Assembly (NCBI GenBank): GCA_002067865.1 | Contig: MVRC01000012.1 | Coordinates: forward strand, 29,395-93,394 | Length of the DNA stretch: 64,000 nucleotides | Direction: 5' to 3' | Origin: Methanomassiliicoccales archaeon PtaU1.Bin124 | GTDB taxonomy: Archaea > Thermoplasmatota > Thermoplasmata > Methanomassiliicoccales > UBA472 | In this document: piece after piece, positions 1 through 7,915 of the stretch | Numbering within the stretch: the stretch's first letter is position 1 | How the letters are laid out: each line of letters begins with the position of its first letter | Position numbers and translations under genes: made by a program | The notes under the pieces: generated by a model | Seen by the model: only the letters and a program-made list of their open reading frames with translations | The model's database searches: none | Told to the model about the DNA's origin: nothing

Positions 1-203
1 ATGCCCATGTCGACGGCCCCCGAATGCACGAAGCGGACGATATCGCTGGCGCGGAGGAACATGACCGATAGGTCTCTCCGCTTCACGTTCGCGTAGAGCT
101 TACGCTCCCCCGCGTCATCGAAGTCCAGGCCCGCTTGTTTCAGGATCTGAACGGCTTTCTCGTTCAGCCTGCCCTTGTTCGGTATGGCCAATTTCAATGC
201 CAT
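1..203 (-). CDS. hisG: ATP phosphoribosyltransferase, N-terminal part (window edge)
   Basis: First enzyme of histidine biosynthesis, joining ATP and PRPP. Only the first 67 residues are inside the window; the rest runs off the left edge. The N-terminus reads MALKLAIPNKGRLNEKA, the typical HisG opening (LAIPNKGRL, phosphate/PRPP side), followed by the domain-I pattern with RASDIVRFV and a GAVDMGI-like end. The ATG at 203 has a GGTGA Shine-Dalgarno and its own TATA element at about 251-259. It is therefore probably a separate transcription unit rather than the tail of the homocysteine operon, although the 88-nt gap allows readthrough. Confidence 0.9.
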   Translation of the reverse strand, partial: MALKLAIPNKGRLNEKAVQILKQAGLDFDDAGERKLYANVKRRDLSVMFLRASDIVRFVHSGAVDMG

Positions 204-250
204 TAGCTCACCGGTCTCATGGCCGACAATGGGGACAGCGTACTTCAAGC

Positions 251-259
251 TTTTTATAG
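251..259 (-). promoter_or_regulatory. TATA element for hisG
   Basis: On the minus strand this reads CTATAAAAA, about 48 nt before the hisG ATG. That would place transcription start near 228 and leave a 25-nt leader containing the GGTGA ribosome site. Predicted from sequence only. Confidence 0.5.
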
Positions 260-291
260 TCCAGGCATGACGGGCAGGCAGAGTGGCAGGA

Positions 292-1017
292 TTACAATTG
301 CACTTCCGACACCTTGCTGCGGGTCTCGCCGCACCGCACCAGTTCCGGGACCCTGCCCCTCATGGCCATCTTCGAACCGATCATGGCCACGCAGCCGTCC
401 ACCCCATCCAGCCCGGCGACCAATTTGACCGCTGCGCCGAGGGTGTCCTCCCTTTCGTCCTTGACGAGATTGCCCAGGCGGGTGGCGCATGCGTCCGCCA
501 ACGAAACGTTCTTGGCGAACACCGTGGCCGCATCGGCGGCGCCCAACGATATGGACGGTCCGACCGTGCCAGACGAGGTGCAAACCCCGTAGATGCCATC
601 TGTACGGGGCATGAGGTATGCCAGCCCCTTGAACTGCGACTGTCCGGCGTAGATGCCGATCGGTGTCTCCTCTCTGAGGATGAGAGCGATGTCGCCACCG
701 TTGTCGACGATGGCATGGTCCGCTCCCTGGTCCACCATCGCCTGCACGGCAGATCCTGCGATGGTGCCGGCCACAGCGGCCATTGGACCTACATCAGCGA
801 TCCTGGCGGCATGGCACATGCGCTTCACGATCTCCGGGGCCGACTCGGGCTCATCGTACGGCTCGAAGGTGAGCTGGAAGAAAGGGTCCCTCTCGATGAA
901 CTTGACCAGTTCCGCGCGGCGTTCGAAGATAGCCTGTTCCGCATACCAGATCAGCTCCTCCTCCGCCACGATGGTGACGGCCGTCTCGCCGATCTCAAAA
1001 TGCTTGCGGACGATCAT
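292..1017 (-). CDS. UPF0280 (ApbE-like) protein of the homocysteine pathway
   Basis: A 241-residue UPF0280 protein related to the FAD-pyrophosphate transferase ApbE. The start MIVRKHFEIGETAV at 1017 overlaps the upstream ferredoxin stop as ATGA; the reading frame extends further upstream but only as a shadow of the ferredoxin gene. Visible family features are GPMAAVAGTIAG (about 94-105), a VDNGGDIAL segment and a serine/glycine-rich CTSSGTVGPS segment. The Methanosarcina relative (MA1715) was linked to sulfide-dependent homocysteine formation with DUF39 and NIL-ferredoxin partners, and here all three are adjacent. A flavin-attachment role is an inference from the ApbE relationship. Confidence 0.85.
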   Translation of the reverse strand: MIVRKHFEIGETAVTIVAEEELIWYAEQAIFERRAELVKFIERDPFFQLTFEPYDEPESAPEIVKRMCHAARIADVGPMAAVAGTIAGSAVQAMVDQGADHAIVDNGGDIALILREETPIGIYAGQSQFKGLAYLMPRTDGIYGVCTSSGTVGPSISLGAADAATVFAKNVSLADACATRLGNLVKDEREDTLGAAVKLVAGLDGVDGCVAMIGSKMAMRGRVPELVRCGETRSKVSEVQL

Positions 1018-1418
1018 CAGCCCTGCTTCATAGCTCCGGTCGGGCAGGCGTCCATGCACATGCCGCAGGCGATGCACTTGTCGCTCAGGAAGACGATCTT
1101 CCAGGAGGGCTTCTCCACCACGAACGCGCTCACCGGGCAGATGGAGATGCAGGCGCCGCAATCAGTGCACTTCTCCGCATCCTTGCGGACGTACTCGTTC
1201 AGCTCCTGGATCTGCACCTTGTTGTCGGTGAGGTACTTCAGGGCGCTCTTGATCTGCGACGGGCTGCCTTCGAAGGAGATGATGAGGCGGCCGCCGGTGT
1301 CGTCGATCTCCGCCCTGAGGATGTTGATCATGAGGTCGAAGTCCTTGACCATGCGGTACGTGATCGGCTCGTTGATCAGGTCCGGGCTGAAATAGAGCAT
1401 GTAGCGGCTGACGCTCAT
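1017..1418 (-). CDS. NIL-domain 2x[4Fe-4S] ferredoxin, homocysteine biosynthesis
   Basis: A 133-residue protein (MA1822-type). Residues 1-75 form a NIL domain (ferredoxin-like ACT-type fold also found in methionine-transporter ATPases). Residues 80-133 carry two cluster motifs, CTDCGACISICP and CIACGMCMDACP. It is the proposed electron donor for reductive sulfur transfer onto aspartate semialdehyde in archaea lacking the usual transsulfuration route. It abuts the DUF39 gene without a gap and overlaps UPF0280 by ATGA, so the three are probably translated together. Confidence 0.9.
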   Translation of the reverse strand: MSVSRYMLYFSPDLINEPITYRMVKDFDLMINILRAEIDDTGGRLIISFEGSPSQIKSALKYLTDNKVQIQELNEYVRKDAEKCTDCGACISICPVSAFVVEKPSWKIVFLSDKCIACGMCMDACPTGAMKQG

Positions 1419-2597
1419 CTACTCCACCTCCTCCCTGGTGTGCACGTCGAGGGGCTTCATGGCCCTCTCCTCCGGCATGCTCTGGACCATCTGGGTGAGG
1501 AAGAACTCCTTCTCCGCGATCTGCCTCTTAAGCTCCTCCGCCACCTGTCTCGCCTTGTGGTACGAGGACAGGGGCGAGGTGCGGCATTTCTTCCCTTTGA
1601 GCATGAACTGACCGGAGCGCAGGTCTGCGTAGGAGACCTCCTGCAACGGCTTGCGGTTACGGGACGCCAGGGCATAATCGACCACCGGGGCGAACAGCTG
1701 ATCGTCGCCCATGCCGCAATTCTTCATGACGTCCTCGTCCAGCACCGGTATGGGGACACCGATTCCGATGGCCAGCGTGGCGCCGTAGTTGTGCATGTAG
1801 ATGCCCCGGACATAGTCAGGGGACATCTGCTTCATGTCTCCTATGACCGCCAGCGTGCGGGCGGAGGCGGAGGGCACTCCATTCTTCATGGGCACGTTGG
1901 TCTTGTACTGGGTACCTTCCCAGCTGACATATCCCTGAGCGCCGCCGACGAATATCCTGGTCCCCACGCCGATGGTGCGCAGCTTCGGGTCCTTCAGCAG
2001 CGGGGACAGCTGTCCAGCGCTGGAGTAGGAGGCGTTCTTGCAGTTCGGCAGCAGCTTGCCCATGTACGTGAAGAGCGTGCGGTCGGAGGAGTTCGTCGCC
2101 ACGGCATAGTTCTGGTACAGGTTGCGGGGGTTGAACAGGTAGGCCTGGTTCATCGACTTGAGCGACACGAAGGTCTCGATGGAGCGGCGCGGATAGCAGT
2201 CCGTGCCATAGCTGGTCGCCTTGAGCTTCACGGCCTTTCCGGCCACCAGCTCTTCTATGACATGGGCACCGCCGTAGTTCTTCTTCCCGTTCTCGCCCAG
2301 TTCCGTGGCGCCGATGTAGGCGTCCACGGCAGCGAGACCGCCATAGGCCGGCACATCGTTGAGCCAGACCTTCTGCATCTTGATGGGCGGGTCCGAATGG
2401 CCGAAGTTGAGGAACGCGCCTGAGGAACACATGGCGCCGAAGGTACCGGTCGTAACGACATCCACCTCACGGGTGGCCTTTTCCACGCCCTCCTTCTTGA
2501 CCAGCTCGACGACCTCCTCGGCCGTCATGACGACGGCGTCGCCCTTGCCGATCTTTGCGTTGATCTCCTCCACGGTACGCTTCATGTTCTCCCTCAC
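1419..2597 (-). CDS. DUF39 homocysteine biosynthesis protein
   Basis: A 392-residue DUF39 protein (MA1821-type), the proposed sulfur-transferring enzyme converting aspartate semialdehyde to homocysteine. Two conserved cysteines are visible, Cys57 (FGAMCSSG) and Cys134 (TDCYPRRS), in the places reported as essential for persulfide chemistry in Methanosarcina. Many homologues carry C-terminal CBS domains; this one ends at the DUF39 core. The GTG at 2597 overlaps the asd stop as GTGA, suggesting coupling; an ATG four codons in (2585) is the alternative. It lies directly after asd, whose product is its presumed substrate. Confidence 0.87.
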   Translation of the reverse strand: MRENMKRTVEEINAKIGKGDAVVMTAEEVVELVKKEGVEKATREVDVVTTGTFGAMCSSGAFLNFGHSDPPIKMQKVWLNDVPAYGGLAAVDAYIGATELGENGKKNYGGAHVIEELVAGKAVKLKATSYGTDCYPRRSIETFVSLKSMNQAYLFNPRNLYQNYAVATNSSDRTLFTYMGKLLPNCKNASYSSAGQLSPLLKDPKLRTIGVGTRIFVGGAQGYVSWEGTQYKTNVPMKNGVPSASARTLAVIGDMKQMSPDYVRGIYMHNYGATLAIGIGVPIPVLDEDVMKNCGMGDDQLFAPVVDYALASRNRKPLQEVSYADLRSGQFMLKGKKCRTSPLSSYHKARQVAEELKRQIAEKEFFLTQMVQSMPEERAMKPLDVHTREEVE

Positions 2598-3655
2598 AGC
2601 AGCTTCTTGGCCTTTGCCAGTTCAGCGTTGATGACCGATCCGCCGGCCCCGCCGCGGATGGTGTTGTGGGACAGGACCCACATCTTGGTGTACTTGCCGC
2701 TCTGCCTCACCCTGCCGACCGTCACGGCCATGCCCCTGGCCCTGGCCGGCTCGCCGGCATAAACGTCGCAAAGGGGCTGCGGGCGGTCCGCCTCGTCCCT
2801 GACGATGATGGGACGGACGGGCGCGGTGGGCAGCTCCAGCTTCTGCGGGGCGGGCTTGAAGGCGCGCAGCTTCTTGACGATGGCCTCGACCGAGGCATCC
2901 TTGCCCAGCCTCATGGCCGCGGACTCGGTGTGGCCGTCGATGACCGGGACCCTGGCGCAGGAGGCGACCATGTCGAACTCGGCGAACTTGACGCCCTTGG
3001 AGGTCTTCTTGCCGAGCATCTTGTGGATCTCCTCCTCCATCTTCTCCTCCTCGTTCTTTATGAACGGGACGACGTTGCCCAGGATGTCCAGCGATGGTAC
3101 GCCGGGATAACCGGCTCCGGACACGGCCTGATATGTGGACACGCAGACCAGGTCCAGGCCGTAGGCCTCGTAGATGGCCTTGAGCGGCACTGCCAGTCCG
3201 GTGGTGGAGCAGTTGGCGTTGGTGACGATGAACCCGCCATCCTTGTATGTGGACTGGACCTTGATCAGGTCCAGGTGCTCCGGGTTGACCTCCGGGATGA
3301 GGAGAGGGACGTCAGGCCTCATGCGGTGCGAGGCGGCGTTGGAGAAGACCGCGCACCCAGCGTCCGCCAGGGCGGACTCGGTGTCCTTCGCCACGTCGGT
3401 GGGAAGTCCAGAGAACGCAACGCGGCAGCGCTTGGCGATGGCCTTCGGCTCCAGCTGCTCGATCTTGCGGTCCAGGGTGTCCTGCATGAACTGCACGTCC
3501 TTCACCTTGAGGACGTCGCCCAGCCTCTTGCCCTCGGACCTCTCCGAGGCATACAGCCCGCCGATCTCGAACCAAGGGTGGTCCTCCAACAGCTGAACGA
3601 ACCGCTGTCCGATCATTCCAGTCGCGCCTAGCACGGCCACCTGTATCTTCGCCAA
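2594..3655 (-). CDS. asd: Aspartate-semialdehyde dehydrogenase
   Basis: Makes L-aspartate semialdehyde from aspartyl phosphate. 353 residues with an N-terminal Rossmann motif (AVLGATGMIGQRFV), the catalytic cysteine in TNANCSTTGL (about residue 157) and the archaeal/fungal-type substrate segment IDGHTESAAM. The TTG at 3655 is chosen because a GGAGAGG site sits 7 nt upstream, inside the tyrA end; a TTG at 3661 overlapping the tyrA stop is possible. The large in-frame extension upstream is antisense-like and unsupported. The product feeds ADH synthase at the operon start, the homocysteine genes at its end, and threonine/lysine synthesis. Confidence 0.95.
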   Translation of the reverse strand: MAKIQVAVLGATGMIGQRFVQLLEDHPWFEIGGLYASERSEGKRLGDVLKVKDVQFMQDTLDRKIEQLEPKAIAKRCRVAFSGLPTDVAKDTESALADAGCAVFSNAASHRMRPDVPLLIPEVNPEHLDLIKVQSTYKDGGFIVTNANCSTTGLAVPLKAIYEAYGLDLVCVSTYQAVSGAGYPGVPSLDILGNVVPFIKNEEEKMEEEIHKMLGKKTSKGVKFAEFDMVASCARVPVIDGHTESAAMRLGKDASVEAIVKKLRAFKPAPQKLELPTAPVRPIIVRDEADRPQPLCDVYAGEPARARGMAVTVGRVRQSGKYTKMWVLSHNTIRGGAGGSVINAELAKAKKLL

Positions 3656-3657
3656 AT

Positions 3658-4737
3658 TCAATCCTCTCCGTAATACTCTCTGCCTTCCTTCATGATCTTG
3701 ATGAACTTCTCCCTCTCCTCGTCGGTCGCAGCCTCCTTGAACGCCCGCAGGGCCTGCTGGAACTGTTCCAGCATGAGGTCCGTATAGGGGTTCTCGTGCT
3801 GTATCTCGTAATAGAGGTCGGGGTTCTCCCTGGCCACCTTGCGGCTGGTCGTGGCCTGGTTCCTGAAGGTAGTGGAGGCGATGACCTCCAAGCTCTTGAA
3901 CTCTGTGCCGGAAAGACGCAGGGTCTCGAAGAATGCGATGTTGGCCGCGTGGCTTAGGCCAAGGACGTAGGCGATCAGCTTGTCGTGCTCGTCCAGCGGC
4001 ATCTCCGTCACATTGCAGCCCATGCCCTCGACCAGGGGAAGGAACTCCTCCACCGCCTTGTGGGAGCCGCAGTCGCATACGATGATGTTGCGGCTGTACA
4101 TGGACAGCGCGGACGGTCCGAACATGGGATGGACGCTGCACACCGTCAGGCCCTCCTCCACCGCCCTCTTCAGGTGCGGTATGAGGGGTTCCTTGACCGA
4201 CATGATGTCGAACACCAGCCCCCTAGGCTCCGCCTCGACTATCCGGTCGATGATGCCTGGAGCCTGGGATATCGGCACTGCGATGATGATGACGTCGGCC
4301 CTCTTCACCGCCGGTGCCAGTTCCGTCACGTGGGGGTAGTCCTTCACCGGTCTGGGGTCGTACACCTTCACATCGTTGCCCCTCATGGCCATGTAGCGGG
4401 CGAACCACAGCCCCATCTGGCCGGCGCCTCCGATGATGAGCACCTCCTTCTTCATCTTCATGGGACGGGTCAGTCTGGCCTGGGCCTCGACCGACTCCCT
4501 GATCAGTATCTGGGCGATCTCGGTGGCCCCCTCGATCGATATGCCCGCCTCGTCGGCCCTGGCGGTGTACCTGCCGATGACCTCGTCCTCCACCCGCAGG
4601 TTCCTGACTGGCATGGCCTTCTCGACCTTGGTCTTGCCCATCTTCAACGCCGCTTCCATCCTCTTCTTGATGAGGTCCATGATCTGGCTGTCGAGCTCCT
4701 CGATCATCCAGCGGATCCCGTCCACTTTCTCAGTCAA
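3658..4737 (-). CDS. tyrA: Chorismate mutase / prephenate dehydrogenase fusion
   Basis: Bifunctional tyrosine-branch enzyme. Residues 1-85 are an AroQ-type chorismate mutase (IRWMIEELDSQIMDLIKKR, then a conserved arginine/lysine set). From about residue 95 a prephenate dehydrogenase follows, with Rossmann motif IIGGAGQMGLWFA and active-site HPMFGP. There is no C-terminal ACT domain, so feedback control by tyrosine through ACT is not expected. The TTG at 4737 has a GAGGTGG site 5 nt upstream; a GTG at 4746 gives three more residues. It overlaps the end of aroC. Confidence 0.92.
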   Translation of the reverse strand: MTEKVDGIRWMIEELDSQIMDLIKKRMEAALKMGKTKVEKAMPVRNLRVEDEVIGRYTARADEAGISIEGATEIAQILIRESVEAQARLTRPMKMKKEVLIIGGAGQMGLWFARYMAMRGNDVKVYDPRPVKDYPHVTELAPAVKRADVIIIAVPISQAPGIIDRIVEAEPRGLVFDIMSVKEPLIPHLKRAVEEGLTVCSVHPMFGPSALSMYSRNIIVCDCGSHKAVEEFLPLVEGMGCNVTEMPLDEHDKLIAYVLGLSHAANIAFFETLRLSGTEFKSLEVIASTTFRNQATTSRKVARENPDLYYEIQHENPYTDLMLEQFQQALRAFKEAATDEEREKFIKIMKEGREYYGED

Positions 4738-5809
4738 TGAAACCACCTCTGACCATCAGATCCGCCAGCACCAGCGCCGCGGCCGCCTCGACCACCGAGA
4801 CCGCCCTCGGCACTATGCATGGATCATGTCTGCCTTCGATCATGAGCTCCCTCTCGCTCATCTCCCGCAGGTCCACCGTGCGCTGCGGTTTTGAAATTGA
4901 CGCGGTCGGCTTGAACGCCACGCGGAACTCCACTGGCATGCCGTTGGTGATGCCCCCCAGCACGCCGCCGGCATCGTTCTTGGACGTGCGCAGCCGGCCG
5001 TCGACCACTATGAATGGGTCGTTGCATTCCGAGCCCCTCATGCCGACCGCGCGGAAGCCCGCGCCGAACTCGATTCCCTTCACGGCGGGTATGGCGAACA
5101 TCATCTTGGCCAGTTCCCCTTCGACCGTATCGAAGAACGGCTCTCCCACCCCGACCGGCAGGCCTTCCACGACGCAGCGGACGGTCCCGCCCACGCTATC
5201 ACCCTCCGCCTTTGCGTCCAGGATCTCTTGGCGCATGAGCTCGGCCGTGTCCATGGCGGCCGCCCTGACGTCGTTCGTCCTTCCGAAGGAGACGATCTCC
5301 TGGAGGGTGCGGGGCTTGGCATCGATGACCCTCCCCACGCTCTCGGTGTAAGCGCCGATCGTCACCCCATGCTCCGTCAGCAGCTTCCTCGCCACCGCCC
5401 CGGCGGCCACGATAGGAGCGGTCAGCCTGCCGGAGAACTGTCCCCCGCCGCGGATGTCGTGGCTGTCGCCGTACTTCTGCACGGCGGTGTAATCGGCATG
5501 CCCTGGCCGGGGCATGTCCCTGAACTTGAGATATTTGGAGCTGTCCCTGTCCTTGTTGGCGATGAAGAGCGTTATGGCGCCACCCGTGGCCAGGCCGTCC
5601 TTGGACCCGGAGAGCACCTGCACCATGTCCTCCTCATGTCTCGGTGTCCCGATCCCTTCGGCCGGCCTGCGGAGGTCGACCTCCTTCTGGATCTCCTCCA
5701 CGGTGATGGGCAGTCCTGGCGGTACCCCGTCGAGCACACAGCCCACGCCCTCTCCATGGCTGGAACCGAAAATGGTCAGCCGCAACGATTTGCCAATGGT
5801 GTTCATCAC
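4730..5809 (-). CDS. aroC: Chorismate synthase
   Basis: Final common step of aromatic synthesis, EPSP to chorismate, using reduced FMN. 359 residues, full length. Family signatures are visible: SSHGEGVGCVLDG at the N-terminus, RPGHADYTAV and HDIRGGGQFSGR in the flavin/substrate region, and KNDAGGVLGGITNG near residue 280. Start is GTG 5809, overlapping the aroA stop, or the adjacent ATG 5806. It is transcribed with its neighbours, with overlaps at both ends. Confidence 0.96.
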   Translation of the reverse strand: MMNTIGKSLRLTIFGSSHGEGVGCVLDGVPPGLPITVEEIQKEVDLRRPAEGIGTPRHEEDMVQVLSGSKDGLATGGAITLFIANKDRDSSKYLKFRDMPRPGHADYTAVQKYGDSHDIRGGGQFSGRLTAPIVAAGAVARKLLTEHGVTIGAYTESVGRVIDAKPRTLQEIVSFGRTNDVRAAAMDTAELMRQEILDAKAEGDSVGGTVRCVVEGLPVGVGEPFFDTVEGELAKMMFAIPAVKGIEFGAGFRAVGMRGSECNDPFIVVDGRLRTSKNDAGGVLGGITNGMPVEFRVAFKPTASISKPQRTVDLREMSERELMIEGRHDPCIVPRAVSVVEAAAALVLADLMVRGGFID

Positions 5810-7071
5810 TTCAGCTCCAGGTCCGCTCCCAGCGACCTCATGTCCTCAACGAAACCAGGATAAGATATCTTAAAGCAATCGCCGTCCCCGATGACCGTCT
5901 CCCCCTCGGCCATCAGCGCTGCGACCGCTGCGGCCATGAGGATGCGGTGGTCGTCCCTGGGGTCGATCGATGCGCCGTGCAAACGGCACGGTCCCTTTAT
6001 GGCGCACCCGTCCTTCCGCTCCTCCACCTCCGCCCCCATGCGGGACAGGAACTCGGTGGTGGTTGAGATGCGGTCGCTCTCCTTGTGCCTCACATGTTCG
6101 GCGTTCACCAGCAGGCTCTCCCCTTCGGCCTGGGTGGCCACCACTGCCACGATGGGGAAGAGGTCAGGCGCGTCGCCCAGGTCGATCTTCGCCCCTTTCA
6201 GCCTGGCCTTGGAGACGGTGAAGCTTCCGCCCTTGGACGTGACCTTGGCGCCAAACCTTTTCAGGATGTCCAGGACGACCTTGTCGCCCTGCGGGTCGCG
6301 CGGGTCCAGGTTGTTCACGGTCGCGCTTCCGGTCAATGCCCCGGCCGCCAACGGGAACGCCGCGGAGGAATAGTCGCCTGGAATGGTGTAATCGGAGGCG
6401 GAGTACCTCTGCCCCCCCGGCACATGGAACCCGTCCTTCGTCGTTGCCGCCTTCGCACCGAACTTGGCCATCATCTCGATGGTCATCTCGACGTATGGCC
6501 TGGACTTCAGTTCGGTCGTGAGATGGATATCGGTATCACACTCCTTCAGCGGGGATGAGATCAGGAGGGAGGAGATGAACTGCGAGCTGACATCACCAGG
6601 GATGGACACCTCGGTCCCCTTGTTCGGCCCTTTCACGATCAGCGGAGCCAGCCCCTTCCCCTGGGTCGAATGGCATTCCACCCCAAGTTGGTTCAGGGCA
6701 TCGATGAGCGGCTGCATGGGGCGGCGGCGGATGGAGCTGTCGCCCGTAAGAACTGTATAGCATGGAATGAGGGATGCGACCCCCGCCATGATCCTGATGG
6801 TCGTGCCGGAGTTGGCCGCGTCGATCACGTTGTCTGGGCAGCGAAGCGTGCCGCCGTTCACGACGAGATCATCGCCGATCCGCTCCACCTTGGCGCCAAA
6901 CGCCTCGATCGCCGCCAGGGTAGCCAGAGTGTCACCGCTCAGCAAGGGCCTGCGAAGCCGGGAGGCGCCGTCGGCCAAAAGGGCCAGCGTCATGGCCCGG
7001 TGCGAATAGCTCTTGGACGGCGATGCCAGTAGTTCACCGCTCACTCTTCCCGGTCTGACCTTGAGCTGCAT
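5806..7071 (-). CDS. aroA: 3-phosphoshikimate 1-carboxyvinyltransferase (EPSP synthase)
   Basis: Adds the enolpyruvyl group of PEP to shikimate 3-phosphate. 421 residues, full length. Substrate residues are recognisable: SKSYSHRAM near residue 19, NSGTTIR near 87, RRRPMQPL near 117, DLFPIVAVVA, RHKESDRI and DDHRILMAAA. The fold is two six-fold beta-alpha domains. Only one base separates it from the shikimate kinase gene upstream, whose product is its substrate. Confidence 0.96.
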   Translation of the reverse strand: MQLKVRPGRVSGELLASPSKSYSHRAMTLALLADGASRLRRPLLSGDTLATLAAIEAFGAKVERIGDDLVVNGGTLRCPDNVIDAANSGTTIRIMAGVASLIPCYTVLTGDSSIRRRPMQPLIDALNQLGVECHSTQGKGLAPLIVKGPNKGTEVSIPGDVSSQFISSLLISSPLKECDTDIHLTTELKSRPYVEMTIEMMAKFGAKAATTKDGFHVPGGQRYSASDYTIPGDYSSAAFPLAAGALTGSATVNNLDPRDPQGDKVVLDILKRFGAKVTSKGGSFTVSKARLKGAKIDLGDAPDLFPIVAVVATQAEGESLLVNAEHVRHKESDRISTTTEFLSRMGAEVEERKDGCAIKGPCRLHGASIDPRDDHRILMAAAVAALMAEGETVIGDGDCFKISYPGFVEDMRSLGADLELK

Positions 7072-7072
7072 T

Positions 7073-7915
7073 TCATCCCTCGTTGCAATTGTAGATGTCG
7101 GCCATGATCAGGTCCCTGCCGAGCGCGGAACGCAGGTCCTCTGCCCTTCCCTTCTCGGCCAGAATGACTATGGCAGGACCGGTTCCGCTCAATCCGGCGG
7201 TCACCGCCCCCTTGGCCAGCGCTTCGTGCATGACCGAGGCGTCGGCGCCCATGATCGAGGCCCACATCATGCCGTTCAGCTTCATGGCGATGCCATACTG
7301 CTTCTGAGAGGCTAGGATGAACGCCAGTTCCGCCAGGTCCCGGTTAGCCTTGATCTTCTCCATCGGCAGGGCGGTCTTCCGCACCTGGTAATCGGGAGCA
7401 TAGATCAGCGCTGCCAGCGTCTCGTCCATCGGCTCCCTGTCCATGAGATCGAAGTGCAGATTGTCAGTGAGAACGATGCCGCCTAGCAGGGAGGCGCACG
7501 CATCGTCGTACGCGCCCGTCACCGAAACCTTGGCCTGGATGGCGCATTCGCATCCCAGGCGGATGGCGTCCATGACCTGCATGTCCTCCCCGATGGCTCT
7601 GAGGGTGGCCTTGATGACGGCGTTGGCGGCCGCGCTGCTGCTCTTGAGGCCCTTGGAGATCGGTATCTGGGATCGGGTGGTGACCTTGGCCCCCATCCCT
7701 TCCCTGCCGAACTCCTTCAGCACGCGCTCGACGCACAGCCTGACCAGCGTGCTGTCCTCTCCCGGGCTGCCCTCGATCGTCACTTCGAACTTGCCAGATT
7801 CGTTCAATTCGACATCCGCCTCAGTGCGCAGGTCGATGCCGAACGCACAGCCCCTGCCGGCGGCGATGGCGTTCACCACGGTCCCGGCGCTCCTGGCCAC
7901 ACCGCTCCCCCTCAT
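7073..7915 (-). CDS. aroK: Archaeal GHMP-type shikimate kinase
   Basis: Phosphorylates shikimate with ATP. 280 residues of the GHMP kinase superfamily, unrelated to bacterial AroK/AroL. ATP-loop region PISKGLKSSSAAANAVIKA (about 90-108) and a C-terminal glycine motif GLSGTGPAIVIL are visible. The ATG at 7915 overlaps the aroDE stop as ATGA; the frame extends upstream but only over aroDE. Confidence 0.93.
   Translation of the reverse strand: MRGSGVARSAGTVVNAIAAGRGCAFGIDLRTEADVELNESGKFEVTIEGSPGEDSTLVRLCVERVLKEFGREGMGAKVTTRSQIPISKGLKSSSAAANAVIKATLRAIGEDMQVMDAIRLGCECAIQAKVSVTGAYDDACASLLGGIVLTDNLHFDLMDREPMDETLAALIYAPDYQVRKTALPMEKIKANRDLAELAFILASQKQYGIAMKLNGMMWASIMGADASVMHEALAKGAVTAGLSGTGPAIVILAEKGRAEDLRSALGRDLIMADIYNCNEG

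Noticed and set aside
292..1395. Long plus-strand frame across the UPF0280 and ferredoxin genes
   Set aside because: Antisense shadow typical of high-GC DNA; the minus-strand genes have clear families and coupled starts.
3656..4141. N-terminal extension of asd to 4141
   Set aside because: It lies wholly inside tyrA in another frame; the TTG with a GGAGAGG site matches the family start.
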